Shown: positions 1 through 7,274 of the stretch, in pieces
How positions within the stretch are numbered: the first letter of the stretch is position 1
Layout: each line of letters opens with the position of its first letter
Assembly (NCBI GenBank): GCA_000721375.1
Contig: JOGW01000002.1
Span: forward strand, 682,001 to 746,000
Source: Streptomyces sp. NRRL B-3428
Lineage (GTDB): Bacteria; Actinomycetota; Actinomycetes; Streptomycetales; Streptomycetaceae
Length of the DNA: 64,000 nucleotides
Direction of reading: 5' to 3'
Notes under the pieces: model-generated
Told to the model about the DNA's origin: nothing
Databases searched by the model: none
The model's input: the letters and a program-made list of their open reading frames with translations, nothing else
Position numbers and translations under genes: made by a program

Positions 1-2
1 CC

Positions 3-1430
3 GCGGCCGCCACCGCGCTGACTCTGGGCGCCACCGCGCTGACCCTGCCCGCGCTCGCCGCCGACAGTGGCGCGCAGGCCGCCGCGCCTGTGCTCAAGCT
101 GAAGGACGGCACGCTGGACTGGGGCTTCAAGCAGTCGTTCCGCGACTACATCGGCGCGTCCGGCGTCACGCTGTCCGACGGCGCCAAGCAGGCCGAGAAC
201 AACGGCGCGTTCACGTTCGTGGACGGCGTCGGTACGTACGACATGGGCCCGCACACCGTGGACACCGCCTTCAAGGGCGGCGTGACCTTCGCGTCGAAGC
301 ACGGTTTCACGGTCTCGATCTCCGACGTCAAGGTCCGGACTGCGGGCGGGACCGGTGTCATCCAGGCCGACCTCAAGTTCAACGACTCGGTCCAGAACGA
401 CATCGACCTCGCCAAGCTGGACCTGAGCAAGGTCAGGCCCGGTCAGGGCGCGGGCGGCGCGATGGTCTTCAAGGACATCCCGGCCACCCTGACCGCGGAC
501 GGCGCCAAGCCGTTCAACGGCATGTACAAGGAGGGCGACGCCCTCGACGCGGCGACTCTCACCGTCACCGCGGAAACCACCACCCCGCCGACCCAGTCGC
601 CCAAGCCCTCCCCCAGCACGAGCAAGCCCGCCGAGACCCCCAAGCCGCAGCCCACCAAGTCGGCGACCCCCACCGCCAAGCCGTCCGAGGCGCCCGCCGG
701 TGAGATCGTCGACGGCAAGCTCAGCTGGGGCGTCAAGGAGTCCTTCCGCCGCTACATCGCCTCCGGCGGTGAGGTGAAGACCTCGGACGGCGCCAAGAAG
801 ATCACCGACGGCTACGAATTCCCGTACAAGAACGCGGAGTTCGACGCCGACGCCAAGAAGGTCAGCGCCGGCTTCGGCGGCAGCGTCCAGTTCCGGTACA
901 CCGCCCACGGCATCGACATGACGTTCAGCGACGTCAAGGTGAAGACCAACGGCAAGAGCGGCACGCTGCTCGTCGACGTCAAGACGGCCGACGGCACCCA
1001 GAACGACGTCGAGTTCGCCACGCTCGACCTGTCGAAGGCCTCGTACACCGTCAAGGACGATGTCGTGCTCCTCGACAAGATCCCGGCCGTCTTCACAGAG
1101 GCGGGCGCACAGACCTTCGCCAACGACGAGGTCGGCTCGATCTACAAGAAGGGCGACGCCATCGACCCGGTGACGGTCGCTCTGTCCCTGGACGAGGACG
1201 CCGCCCTGCCGGGCACGGGCGGCTCCACAGGCGGTTCGACCGGCGGTTCGTCCACCACGGGCGGCGGCTCGGTCGGCGGCAGCGTCGGTGGCGGCGGCAA
1301 CCTCGCCGCGACCGGCTCCGACGTCCCGGCGGGCCCGCTGCTCGGCGCCTCGGCCGCGGTGATCGCGGCGGGTGCCGCCGTGGTCTTCGCCGCGCGCCGT
1401 CGTCGCACGGTGGAAGGCGACCAGGCCTGA
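3..1430 (+). CDS. Htaa-domain cell-wall-anchored protein (5' end outside the window)
   Basis: The frame is open from the first bases; the part read here begins with the hydrophobic end of a signal peptide (about residues up to the ADSGAQA junction), so the true start lies upstream of the window. Two Htaa domains follow (bases about 100-560 and 709-1175), each opening with a DGxLxWGxKxSFRxYI-like stretch, separated by a Pro/Thr/Lys linker (about 575-705). A Gly/Ser spacer leads to LAATG (1302-1316), a hydrophobic segment and RRRR. LAXTG is the signal used by class E sortases in Streptomyces, so covalent attachment to peptidoglycan is expected. In corynebacteria Htaa domains bind haem; haem or another ligand is inferred here, not shown. 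A hairpin terminator lies just downstream. Confidence 0.85.
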   Translation, partial: AAATALTLGATALTLPALAADSGAQAAAPVLKLKDGTLDWGFKQSFRDYIGASGVTLSDGAKQAENNGAFTFVDGVGTYDMGPHTVDTAFKGGVTFASKHGFTVSISDVKVRTAGGTGVIQADLKFNDSVQNDIDLAKLDLSKVRPGQGAGGAMVFKDIPATLTADGAKPFNGMYKEGDALDAATLTVTAETTTPPTQSPKPSPSTSKPAETPKPQPTKSATPTAKPSEAPAGEIVDGKLSWGVKESFRRYIASGGEVKTSDGAKKITDGYEFPYKNAEFDADAKKVSAGFGGSVQFRYTAHGIDMTFSDVKVKTNGKSGTLLVDVKTADGTQNDVEFATLDLSKASYTVKDDVVLLDKIPAVFTEAGAQTFANDEVGSIYKKGDAIDPVTVALSLDEDAALPGTGGSTGGSTGGSSTTGGGSVGGSVGGGGNLAATGSDVPAGPLLGASAAVIAAGAAVVFAARRRRTVEGDQA

Positions 1431-1455
1431 ACGGCCACGCATCAGCGTCTACGGA

Positions 1456-1488
1456 GGCGGGTCCCCCTTTCCGAAGGGAGGGCCCGCC
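1456..1488 (+). terminator. Hairpin terminator after the Htaa gene
   Basis: Two 15-base arms (1456-1470 and 1474-1488) around a three-base loop pair at 12 positions plus two G-U wobbles. The arm sequences start GGCGGG and end CCCGCC. It sits 26 bases past the stop of the Htaa gene and separates it from the next gene on the same strand. It has no long T-run, as is usual in Streptomyces. Confidence 0.7.
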
Positions 1489-1522
1489 TTCGGCGTTCAC
1501 GTCACGGTGCTTCAATGCCGGG

Positions 1523-2215
1523 GTGACGGAACACTCCTCTGCGGCCTCTGCCGCCTCTGCCGCCTCCGGTGTACGGCTCGACGTCGTCCGGGTCTTCTGC
1601 GGTCCCGACGGCCGGCACGGCAATGCGCTGGGTGTCGTACGTGATGGATCCGCTGTTCCCGGCGAGGCCGCACGACAGCGGCTCGCGGGCGAACTCGGCT
1701 ACAGCGAGACGGTGTTCGTGGACGATGACGAGCGCGGTGTGATCGACATCTACACGCCGAGCGTCCGGCTGCCGTTCGCGGGCCACCCGTGCGTGGGCTC
1801 GGCCTGGCTGCTCGACCTGCCCGAGCTGATCACCCCCGCGGGCGTCGTATCCGCCCGCCAGGACGGCGAGTTCACCTGGATCACCGCGCGTGCCGAGTGG
1901 GCGCCCGGGCGTACGCTGCGGCGCTTCGCGTCGGTTGCGGAGGTGGACGCGCTGGAGGTTCCGCCGCCCGGTGAGTGGATCTACGCGTGGGCGTGGGAGG
2001 ACGAGGCGGCGGGCCGGGTGCGGGCCCGAGCGTTCCCCGGGCGCGGGGACGGGATCGACGAGGACGAGGCGACGGGTGCGGCAGCGCTCTGCCTCACGGC
2101 TTCCCTCGGCCGTGCGCTCAACATCACGCAGGGCGCCGGCTCCCAGATCCTGACCGCTCCTGGGCCGTCGGGTGTGGTGGAGGTGGGCGGTCGGGTGGCC
2201 CTGCTCTCGGCCTGA
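1523..2215 (+). CDS. PhzF-family isomerase/epimerase
   Basis: This 230-aa protein belongs to the PhzF superfamily (diaminopimelate-epimerase fold). Visible motifs are the N-terminal VRVFCGPDGRHGNALGVV segment, YSET carrying the family's proposed catalytic Glu, PFAGHPCVG, and the C-terminal DEATGAAA segment matching the usual D(P)ATG loop. The GTG start at 1523 is the one that places the Ala/Ser-rich lead just before the first beta strand; no convincing ribosome binding site precedes it, so a later start is possible. It is shorter than typical members (about 260-290 aa), and the middle appears compact. The substrate cannot be told from sequence. A second, more typical PhzF protein lies at 12479-13318. 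Confidence 0.8.
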   Translation: MTEHSSAASAASAASGVRLDVVRVFCGPDGRHGNALGVVRDGSAVPGEAARQRLAGELGYSETVFVDDDERGVIDIYTPSVRLPFAGHPCVGSAWLLDLPELITPAGVVSARQDGEFTWITARAEWAPGRTLRRFASVAEVDALEVPPPGEWIYAWAWEDEAAGRVRARAFPGRGDGIDEDEATGAAALCLTASLGRALNITQGAGSQILTAPGPSGVVEVGGRVALLSA

Positions 2216-2219
2216 GCAC

Positions 2220-2237
2220 CGCCCCGCAACCGGGGCG
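2220..2237. terminator. Short GC hairpin between convergent genes
   Basis: Seven-base perfect arms (2220-2226 and 2231-2237) with a CAAC loop lie between the stop of the PhzF gene and the stop of the convergent primase-like gene. It could end transcription from both sides. Confidence 0.5.
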
Positions 2238-2255
2238 CCGCCCCGGACCCCGGCT

Positions 2256-2978
2256 TCAGCGCCGCGAAGGCCAGGCCTCCGCCGGATCCGGGGACTCCCC
2301 CGCGACCCGAGCGCATTCGTCCGTCAACGTCTCGAGCAGCGTCAGCGGGTCCGGCAGCGGATGCTCCAGCCCGCGCACCCAGTCCACGGACAACTCCCCG
2401 GGCAGCCGCGCCGGCGGAATCAGGACGTACGACCCACGGCAGTGCCAGCGAAGTCCGGGGTGCTCATCCATCGTCTCCGGATGGCAGTCGAGCTCACACG
2501 GCCACCACTCGTCCTCCTCCTCCGGCGTACCACGCGTCGCCGTGAAGAAGAGCATCCGGCCGTCACCGGAAACCGCCACGGGACCCACGGAGAGGCCCGC
2601 CTCAAGGAGTCGCGCGAGCGCGGCCTCACCGGCCGAAGCCGGGACGTCCAGGACGTCATGGACCATCCCCGTGGCCGTGATGAAGTTGGCCTCCGGCTGA
2701 TGCCGCGCCCAGCGCTCGATCTGCGACCTGTCCGTCGTGGACTGCGTCTGCCACGCGAAGGAGACGGGGTGGCGGGCCGGGGTGGGACAGCCGATGCGAT
2801 CGCAGGAGCAGCGGTAGCCGGCCGGATGCGCGGCCGGCGAGAGCGGCAGACCCGCCGCGGCGGCGGAGACGAGCAGGGCTTCGCGGCCGCCGTCACCCGT
2901 GTCCTTGGGGCGTCGCGCACGCAGCCACTGGGAGAACCTGCCCTGCCCGCCTGACCGGCGGCCGAACTCCTCGCCCAT
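2256..2978 (-). CDS. Bifunctional DNA primase/polymerase-like (Prim-Pol) protein
   Basis: The 240-aa protein resembles the small Streptomyces proteins built around the N-terminal Prim-Pol domain of archaeo-eukaryotic-type primase/polymerases. The Cys motif CSCDRIGCPTPARHP (about residues 57-71), followed by the WARHQPEANFITATG region and DVLDVPA, is typical of that group. No helicase domain is attached, so this is a stand-alone domain whose role, priming or a degenerate binding function, is unknown. The ATG at 2978 is preceded on the minus strand by GGGGAC. It is convergent with the PhzF gene and divergent from the phosphodiesterase gene. Confidence 0.7.
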   Translation of the reverse strand: MGEEFGRRSGGQGRFSQWLRARRPKDTGDGGREALLVSAAAAGLPLSPAAHPAGYRCSCDRIGCPTPARHPVSFAWQTQSTTDRSQIERWARHQPEANFITATGMVHDVLDVPASAGEAALARLLEAGLSVGPVAVSGDGRMLFFTATRGTPEEEDEWWPCELDCHPETMDEHPGLRWHCRGSYVLIPPARLPGELSVDWVRGLEHPLPDPLTLLETLTDECARVAGESPDPAEAWPSRR

Positions 2979-3140
2979 CTGTCCCCTTACCTCGCATTCC
3001 CCTCACCCGGTACCAACACCCAGGTGCCGTCCATGGTGCCACCATCCTGCTCCTCAAGTGGCCGCACCCCCGCATCCAGGGCTCCGGGGGCCATGACGGC
3101 ACCTGGGTGTCGATACCGGGCGAGTCCCGATTTATGCCCC

Positions 3141-3146
3141 TACCGT
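3141..3146 (+). promoter_or_regulatory. -10 element TACCGT of a leaderless promoter
   Basis: TACCGT fits the actinobacterial TAnnnT -10 consensus and lies exactly six bases before the ATG at 3153, so transcription is expected to begin at the start codon. The same spacing recurs at many genes of this window. Confidence 0.6.
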
Positions 3147-3152
3147 GTCGAC

Positions 3153-4025
3153 ATGGTCACCCTCGCCGCTCCGGTCACGCTGGCCGCCGTCACCGCTCTC
3201 GCCGTCACCGGCCCGACCCTGCCCCACGCTCCCGCCGCCGCCCGCGCGGACCGTCCCCCGCTGACCGTCGGGGCCCTGCCTCCGGTCGTCTACACCGCGC
3301 ATCGCGGCGGCTCGCTCGAAGTGCCGGAGAACTCCATGTCGGGCCTGACCGCCGCGTTCGAGCGCGGTACGGCCCAGGTGCTCGACGTGGACACCCGGAT
3401 GCTGCGCGACGGCACGCTGGTGGCCATGCACGACGCGACCCTGAACCGGACGACGGACCGGACGGGACCCGTGCGCTCGCTGTCGCTGAAGGAGTGGCAC
3501 CAGGTCCGTATCCGCCCCGGCTCCGCACTGCGCGGCGCCTGGAAGCAGGAGCGGCCGCCGACCGTCGCGGAGGTGCTCGACCGCTTCGGCGGCAAGGCCG
3601 TGCTGATGCTGGAGGCCAAGGACGCCGACAGCCTGAAGTCGCTGGCGAAGATGGTGCACGCGCGGGGTCTGACCCGCTCGGTGTTCGTGAACTCCAACAA
3701 GCCGGCGGTGGCCATGCGCGCCCACCGGCTGGGCCTCCTCGCCCAGCTGTGGCGCTCCGCGAAGCAGATGCGCACCGACCGCTTCGAACGCTTCAGGCCG
3801 TACGTCGATCTCCTCGATGTCGACTACAGAGCGCGCGACAAGGATCTGGGCCGAGCGGTGCACTCCGGCATCCCGCGCGTCTGGGCGCACACGGTGAACA
3901 CCCCGCACCAGCGCGACCGCGTGCTGCGGCTGGGGTGCAACGGCGTGATCACCGACGCACCCGGGCTTCTTTCCCGTACGCCGGTGAAGGGCCAGGTCAG
4001 AGGCCTCCCCCTCACCGAGGGCTAG
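3153..4025 (+). CDS. Secreted glycerophosphodiester phosphodiesterase
   Basis: The enzyme hydrolyses glycerophosphodiesters to sn-glycerol 3-phosphate and an alcohol. Starting at the ATG at 3153 gives a 290-aa protein with a signal peptide (hydrophobic residues 3-22 ending PAAARA), which is why this start is chosen over upstream codons in the same frame; it also sits at leaderless spacing. The GDPD fold is shown by HRGGSLEVPENS (first catalytic His and Glu), DVDTRMLRDG and MHDATLNRTTDRTG (second His), and later VLMLEAKD and the C-terminal GVITDAP. Extracellular phospholipid or teichoic acid salvage is the likely role. Its stop overlaps the stop of the convergent TetR gene by four bases. Confidence 0.88.
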   Translation: MVTLAAPVTLAAVTALAVTGPTLPHAPAAARADRPPLTVGALPPVVYTAHRGGSLEVPENSMSGLTAAFERGTAQVLDVDTRMLRDGTLVAMHDATLNRTTDRTGPVRSLSLKEWHQVRIRPGSALRGAWKQERPPTVAEVLDRFGGKAVLMLEAKDADSLKSLAKMVHARGLTRSVFVNSNKPAVAMRAHRLGLLAQLWRSAKQMRTDRFERFRPYVDLLDVDYRARDKDLGRAVHSGIPRVWAHTVNTPHQRDRVLRLGCNGVITDAPGLLSRTPVKGQVRGLPLTEG

Positions 4026-4681
4026 ACCTGACGCGGCGCGAGTCCGTGCAGCGCGTAGTCCACGACGGTGTCCGTGTACGCGTGGCTCAGCGGGCCCGAA
4101 CTCTGCAGCCAGCGCTGGGCGAGCGGGGCGACGAAGAGTTCCATCGCGATCCGGGGGTCGAGGTCGGCGCGGATCTGGCCGGCCCGCTGGGCGGACTCGA
4201 TCCGGGCGACGTAGAGCTGGAGCCCGGGTTCGAGCAGCTTGGCCACGAACTTCTCGCCGAGCTCCCGGTTCACGACCCCTTCGGCGGCCAGGGCGCGGTA
4301 CGGGGCGTCGTACTTGGGGTCGAGGAGTTCATCGACGGTATGGCGCAGGACGAGCTTGATGTCGGCCGCGACATCACCGGTGTCGGGCAGCGCCGCGTAC
4401 GCCGCGCCCGCTTCCGCACCGGCCGCTTCGGCCGCCTGCTCGCCGAGGTCGATGAAGGCCTCCAGAAGCACCTCCGCCTTGGAGGACCACCAGCGGTAGA
4501 TCGTCTGCTTGCCGACACCCGCACGGGCGGCGATGCCCTCGATGGTGACCTTGGCGTAGCCCGCCTCGCTGACCAGCGACAGCGCGGCCTCGTAGATGGC
4601 GCGACGGGAACGTTCGCTGCGGCGCTTCGCGTCGGGGGCCGCCTTCGAGGCGGGGGGTTCGGCAGAGGTCTTCGTGGCCAT
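4022..4681 (-). CDS. TetR/AcrR-family transcriptional regulator
   Basis: The 219-aa protein has the N-terminal TetR helix-turn-helix (about residues 23-70, with AGVGKQTIYRWW as recognition helix) and a TetR_C-type ligand-binding half. The ATG at 4681 is preceded on its strand by TACATT with six bases between, so the mRNA is likely leaderless. A perfect 12-base palindrome (4708-4719) covers the expected -35 region and a second near-perfect copy lies at 4740-4751, so direct autorepression is likely. The target gene and ligand are unknown; the gene upstream on the same strand (4763-5077) ends only 12 bases before the second site. Confidence 0.88.
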   Translation of the reverse strand: MATKTSAEPPASKAAPDAKRRSERSRRAIYEAALSLVSEAGYAKVTIEGIAARAGVGKQTIYRWWSSKAEVLLEAFIDLGEQAAEAAGAEAGAAYAALPDTGDVAADIKLVLRHTVDELLDPKYDAPYRALAAEGVVNRELGEKFVAKLLEPGLQLYVARIESAQRAGQIRADLDPRIAMELFVAPLAQRWLQSSGPLSHAYTDTVVDYALHGLAPRQV

Positions 4682-4687
4682 GGGTCG

Positions 4688-4693
4688 AATGTA
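4688..4693 (-). promoter_or_regulatory. -10 element TACATT of the TetR gene
   Basis: Read on the minus strand, TACATT is followed by six bases and the ATG of the regulator at 4681, giving the leaderless pattern. The operator at 4708-4719 lies where the -35 contact would be. Confidence 0.6.
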
Positions 4694-4707
4694 GCAGCGA
4701 GATGAGG

Positions 4708-4719
4708 CGATACGTATCG
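4708..4719. promoter_or_regulatory. Probable TetR operator 1 (CGATACGTATCG)
   Basis: This is a perfect 12-base palindrome, 15 bases upstream of the -10 element of the TetR gene. Repressor bound here would block RNA polymerase on that promoter. The link to this regulator is inferred from position. Confidence 0.7.
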
Positions 4720-4739
4720 TCTCGCCATCCCTTACGCGA

Positions 4740-4751
4740 CGACACGTATCG
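4740..4751. promoter_or_regulatory. Probable TetR operator 2 (CGACACGTATCG)
   Basis: It matches operator 1 at 11 of 12 positions; the centres are 32 bases apart, about three helical turns, so two dimers could bind on the same face of the DNA. Confidence 0.6.
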
Positions 4752-4762
4752 CCCGCCCGGGG

Positions 4763-5077
4763 TCACTTCAGCTCACGCGAATCCTTGAGGTCGCAGTTGG
4801 TGAAGACCGGCTGCCGGGTGGCCATCGCCGTGAGCTGCTCGTTGAGCTCGGCCACCTCGGGACGCTCGTTGTTCGCCATCGCGTCCTCGTACGACTCGAA
4901 CTCGATGATCGCGAGATAGCGGCCGGGCCGCTCGCGGTCCTGGAGCATGATCCGGTGCGTGGGCCCGCCGGACCCGCCCTGACTCCGCATCTTCTGCTCG
5001 AACTGCTCGAGCAGCGCCTTCATCTCGTCGTACCTCTGGGACTCGAAGTCGATGATCTGGACGAACTTCTGGCTCAT
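4763..5077 (-). CDS. Small dimeric alpha/beta-barrel-like protein (antibiotic monooxygenase-like fold)
   Basis: I choose the ATG at 5077 because GGGGAGG lies just upstream on the minus strand and the protein then opens with MSQKFVQIIDFES. The resulting 104-aa protein has the size and strand pattern of the ferredoxin-like ABM/EthD group: a beta strand (FVQIIDF), a helix (YDEMKALLEQFEQKMRS), then RIMLQDRERPGRYLAIIEFESYEDAM, which resembles the GxYLxIxxFxSxExA pattern of those proteins. No catalytic residue can be assigned. The gene stands just upstream of the TetR gene on the same strand, separated by the operator pair, so it may or may not be under that repressor. Confidence 0.65.
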   Translation of the reverse strand: MSQKFVQIIDFESQRYDEMKALLEQFEQKMRSQGGSGGPTHRIMLQDRERPGRYLAIIEFESYEDAMANNERPEVAELNEQLTAMATRQPVFTNCDLKDSRELK

Positions 5078-5301
5078 GGGGACCTCCCCGTCACGCCTTC
5101 GCGCTCCGGGCCGGAACGCGTCCACGGAACAAGCAAGCACCTTGAGCGGCGGGTGACAATCACTCGCGTACGCCTAGAAGTGCTGGTAATTCCTACGCAT
5201 CCCGGAAATCAACCCGTTCGCCACCGCGCAAATGGGGTGTGCGCATCGGACCATGGGCACCACGGTCACCTTTTGGCCCCGCCGATGTAGAGGAGCCCTC
5301 T

Positions 5302-6126
5302 TTGCGTCCTGTGCCTCGCAGCGCCCGACCCCGGCGCTATCTGATGTGCGCACCCGAGCACTTCAAGGTCACGTACTCCATCAACCCGTGGATGGATCCC
5401 GGAAAACCCGTCGACGTCCCGCTCGCGCTCGCGCAGTGGGAGGAGCTGCGCAACCGCTATCGCTCCCTCGGCCACACCGTCGAGGAACTCGTCCCCCGCG
5501 CCGATCTGCCGGACATGGTGTTCTCGGCGAACGGCGCGACCGTGATCGACGGCCGGGTGCTCGGCGCGCGGTTCGCGCACGCCGAGCGGGCCGACGAGGC
5601 CGCCGAGCATCTCGCCTGGTTCCGTGCGCGGGACTTCGCCGAGGTGGCCGAGCCCGTGCACATCAACGAGGGCGAGGGGGACTTCGCGGTCACCTCGTCC
5701 TGGATCCTGGCGGGACGGGGCTTCCGGGCCAGTCCGCTGTCGCACGGTGAGGCCCAGGAGTTCTTCGGCCGCCCGGTCGTCGGACTCGATCTGGTCGATC
5801 CGCGCTACTACCACCTCGACACGGCGCTCGCGGTGCTCGACGACGAGGCGGACGACGTCATGTACTTCCCCGGCGCCTTCTCGCCGGGCAGCCGGGCCAC
5901 CTTGCGCCGGCTCTTCCCCGACGCCCTGATCGCCACCGAGGCCGACGCGGCCGCGCTCGGCATGAACGCCGTCTCCGACGGACGCCATGTCCTGCTTCCG
6001 CAGGGCGCGGTGGGGCTCTTCGAGCCGTTGCGCGAGCGCGGCTACGAGCCGATCGGGATGGATCTCGGGGAGCTGCTCAAGGGCGGCGGCAGTGTGAAGT
6101 GCTGTACGCAGGAGCTGCGTTCATAG
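5302..6126 (+). CDS. Dimethylargininase / arginine deiminase-superfamily amidinotransferase-like hydrolase
   Basis: The 274-aa protein is of the N,N-dimethylarginine dimethylaminohydrolase type, which converts methylated arginine to citrulline and amine or, in related enzymes, uses arginine or ornithine derivatives. Family landmarks are the N-terminal RRYLMCAPEHF and PDMVFSANGA, INEGEGDF, the catalytic His region YYHLDTAL, and the C-terminal nucleophile in SVKCCTQELR. The TTG at 5302 is chosen because GAGGAG ends six bases before it; a GTG at 5311 is the alternative. The precise substrate is not determined by the sequence. It diverges from the small ABM-like gene. Confidence 0.82.
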   Translation: MRPVPRSARPRRYLMCAPEHFKVTYSINPWMDPGKPVDVPLALAQWEELRNRYRSLGHTVEELVPRADLPDMVFSANGATVIDGRVLGARFAHAERADEAAEHLAWFRARDFAEVAEPVHINEGEGDFAVTSSWILAGRGFRASPLSHGEAQEFFGRPVVGLDLVDPRYYHLDTALAVLDDEADDVMYFPGAFSPGSRATLRRLFPDALIATEADAAALGMNAVSDGRHVLLPQGAVGLFEPLRERGYEPIGMDLGELLKGGGSVKCCTQELRS

Positions 6127-6165
6127 CTCCTGCCGCAGCTTCTGTCGCAGCTCCTGTCATGGCTG

Positions 6166-7158
6166 CTACGGGGCGGAATGGGGCGGCCACGGGTCGCCCC
6201 ACTCCGCGTCACGGGCCGCCTTGTAGAGCGTCCCGTGTCGCTTCGTGACGGTGTCCCTGGCGAGGGTCTCGTCCGCGCGGCACAGGTCGAGCAGCACCTG
6301 GCCCTTGCGGATCTGCGGCTTGCGCACCACACGCGAAGGGGCCGGCTCCACGGGAAAGCGCACTGCGGCGACATAGCTGAACTTCTCGTCCTCGTACGGG
6401 AGCGAGCCGCCCTTGACCTGCCGGTGCAGCGAGGAGCGGCTGACGCGGGCGGAGAAGTGGCACCAGTCGCGGCCGGGCTCGATCGGGCAGGCCGAGCTGT
6501 GCGGACAAGGTGCGGCGATCTCGTAGCCGGCCGCGATCAGGGCGTCGCGGGCCTCGATGATCCGCGTGTACCCGTCGGGGGTGCCGGGCTCGATGACGAC
6601 CACGGCCCGTGCGGCGCGGGCGGCCGCGGCGACGACGGCCGTGCGGTCCTCGGTGGTGAGTTCCCCGAGGACGTACGAGATGGTGACGAGGTCGCTCTCG
6701 TCGAGGGTGAGCGCCTCACCGATCCGGGCCTTGTGCCAGTCCGTCCCGTTCAACAGGGGGTTGGCGCCGGCGAGTTCACGGCCGAGGGCGAGTGCGGGCT
6801 CGGCCCAGTCGAGGACCTGCACGGGCCTGGGCGCGGGCCATGTCGCGCTGACCGCCCAGGTGGCCGCTCCCGTGCCGCCACCGATGTCGGTGTGGCTGCC
6901 GGGTGCCCAGTCGGGGGCCGCCTCGGCGAGGGCGCCGAGCGCTCCCCGTACCGCCTCGAAGGTGGCCGGCATCCGGTACGCGGCGTACGCGGCGACGTCC
7001 GAGCGGTCGCGCAGGACGGGGGCGTCGGTGGGGGTGCGGCCGCGGTAGTTGGCGATCAGACGGTCGACGGCCTGGGTGGCCTGCTTCTTGGGGAGTCCGT
7101 CGAGGAGGTCCGCGAGGGCGGTGCGGAGCAGCTCGGCGGGGGCGAGGGGGTGGTTCAC
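6166..7158 (-). CDS. Rsm22-type small-subunit rRNA methyltransferase
   Basis: The 330-aa protein has a SAM-binding motif DIGGGTGAATWA (about residue 91) and the Rsm22-family C-terminal signature: CPHSSACP, DWCHFSARVSRSSLHR and a later DLC, giving four cysteines that are thought to hold an iron-sulphur cluster or zinc. Relatives in mitochondria (Rsm22/METTL17) act on small-subunit rRNA or its assembly. The GTG start at 7158 follows TACAAT by six bases on the minus strand, so the transcript is probably leaderless. It is divergent from the membrane-anchored protein gene at 7275, which is also predicted to be leaderless. Confidence 0.82.
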   Translation of the reverse strand: MNHPLAPAELLRTALADLLDGLPKKQATQAVDRLIANYRGRTPTDAPVLRDRSDVAAYAAYRMPATFEAVRGALGALAEAAPDWAPGSHTDIGGGTGAATWAVSATWPAPRPVQVLDWAEPALALGRELAGANPLLNGTDWHKARIGEALTLDESDLVTISYVLGELTTEDRTAVVAAAARAARAVVVIEPGTPDGYTRIIEARDALIAAGYEIAAPCPHSSACPIEPGRDWCHFSARVSRSSLHRQVKGGSLPYEDEKFSYVAAVRFPVEPAPSRVVRKPQIRKGQVLLDLCRADETLARDTVTKRHGTLYKAARDAEWGDPWPPHSAP

Positions 7159-7164
7159 GTCGGG

Positions 7165-7170
7165 ATTGTA
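7165..7170 (-). promoter_or_regulatory. -10 element TACAAT (leaderless, Rsm22 gene)
   Basis: Read on the minus strand TACAAT precedes the GTG at 7158 by six bases. It is the best match to a -10 consensus among the leaderless promoters here. Confidence 0.65.
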
Positions 7171-7262
7171 GGCGGGGTGGGCCGCCCGGTGCGGGCCGGT
7201 GGCGCCCGCGGCGGGCGGGAGTGGATCTCCGCAAACGCCTCAGGGCCCGAAGGGAAGCTCAG

Positions 7263-7268
7263 TACGCT
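7263..7268 (+). promoter_or_regulatory. -10 element TACGCT (leaderless, gene at 7275)
   Basis: TACGCT is followed by six bases and the GTG at 7275. It forms a divergent leaderless pair with the promoter at 7165-7170. Confidence 0.55.
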
Positions 7269-7274
7269 GCACCG

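Noticed and set aside
3107..4705. Long plus-strand open frame of over 500 codons across the phosphodiesterase and TetR genes
   Set aside because: It is Arg/Pro/Ala-rich out-of-frame sequence of G+C-rich DNA and overlaps two well-supported genes.
6903..7274. N-terminal extension of the membrane-anchored protein at 7275
   Set aside because: It is Arg/Pro/Gly-rich and antisense to the Rsm22 gene; a hydrophobic segment and leaderless promoter mark the GTG at 7275 instead.
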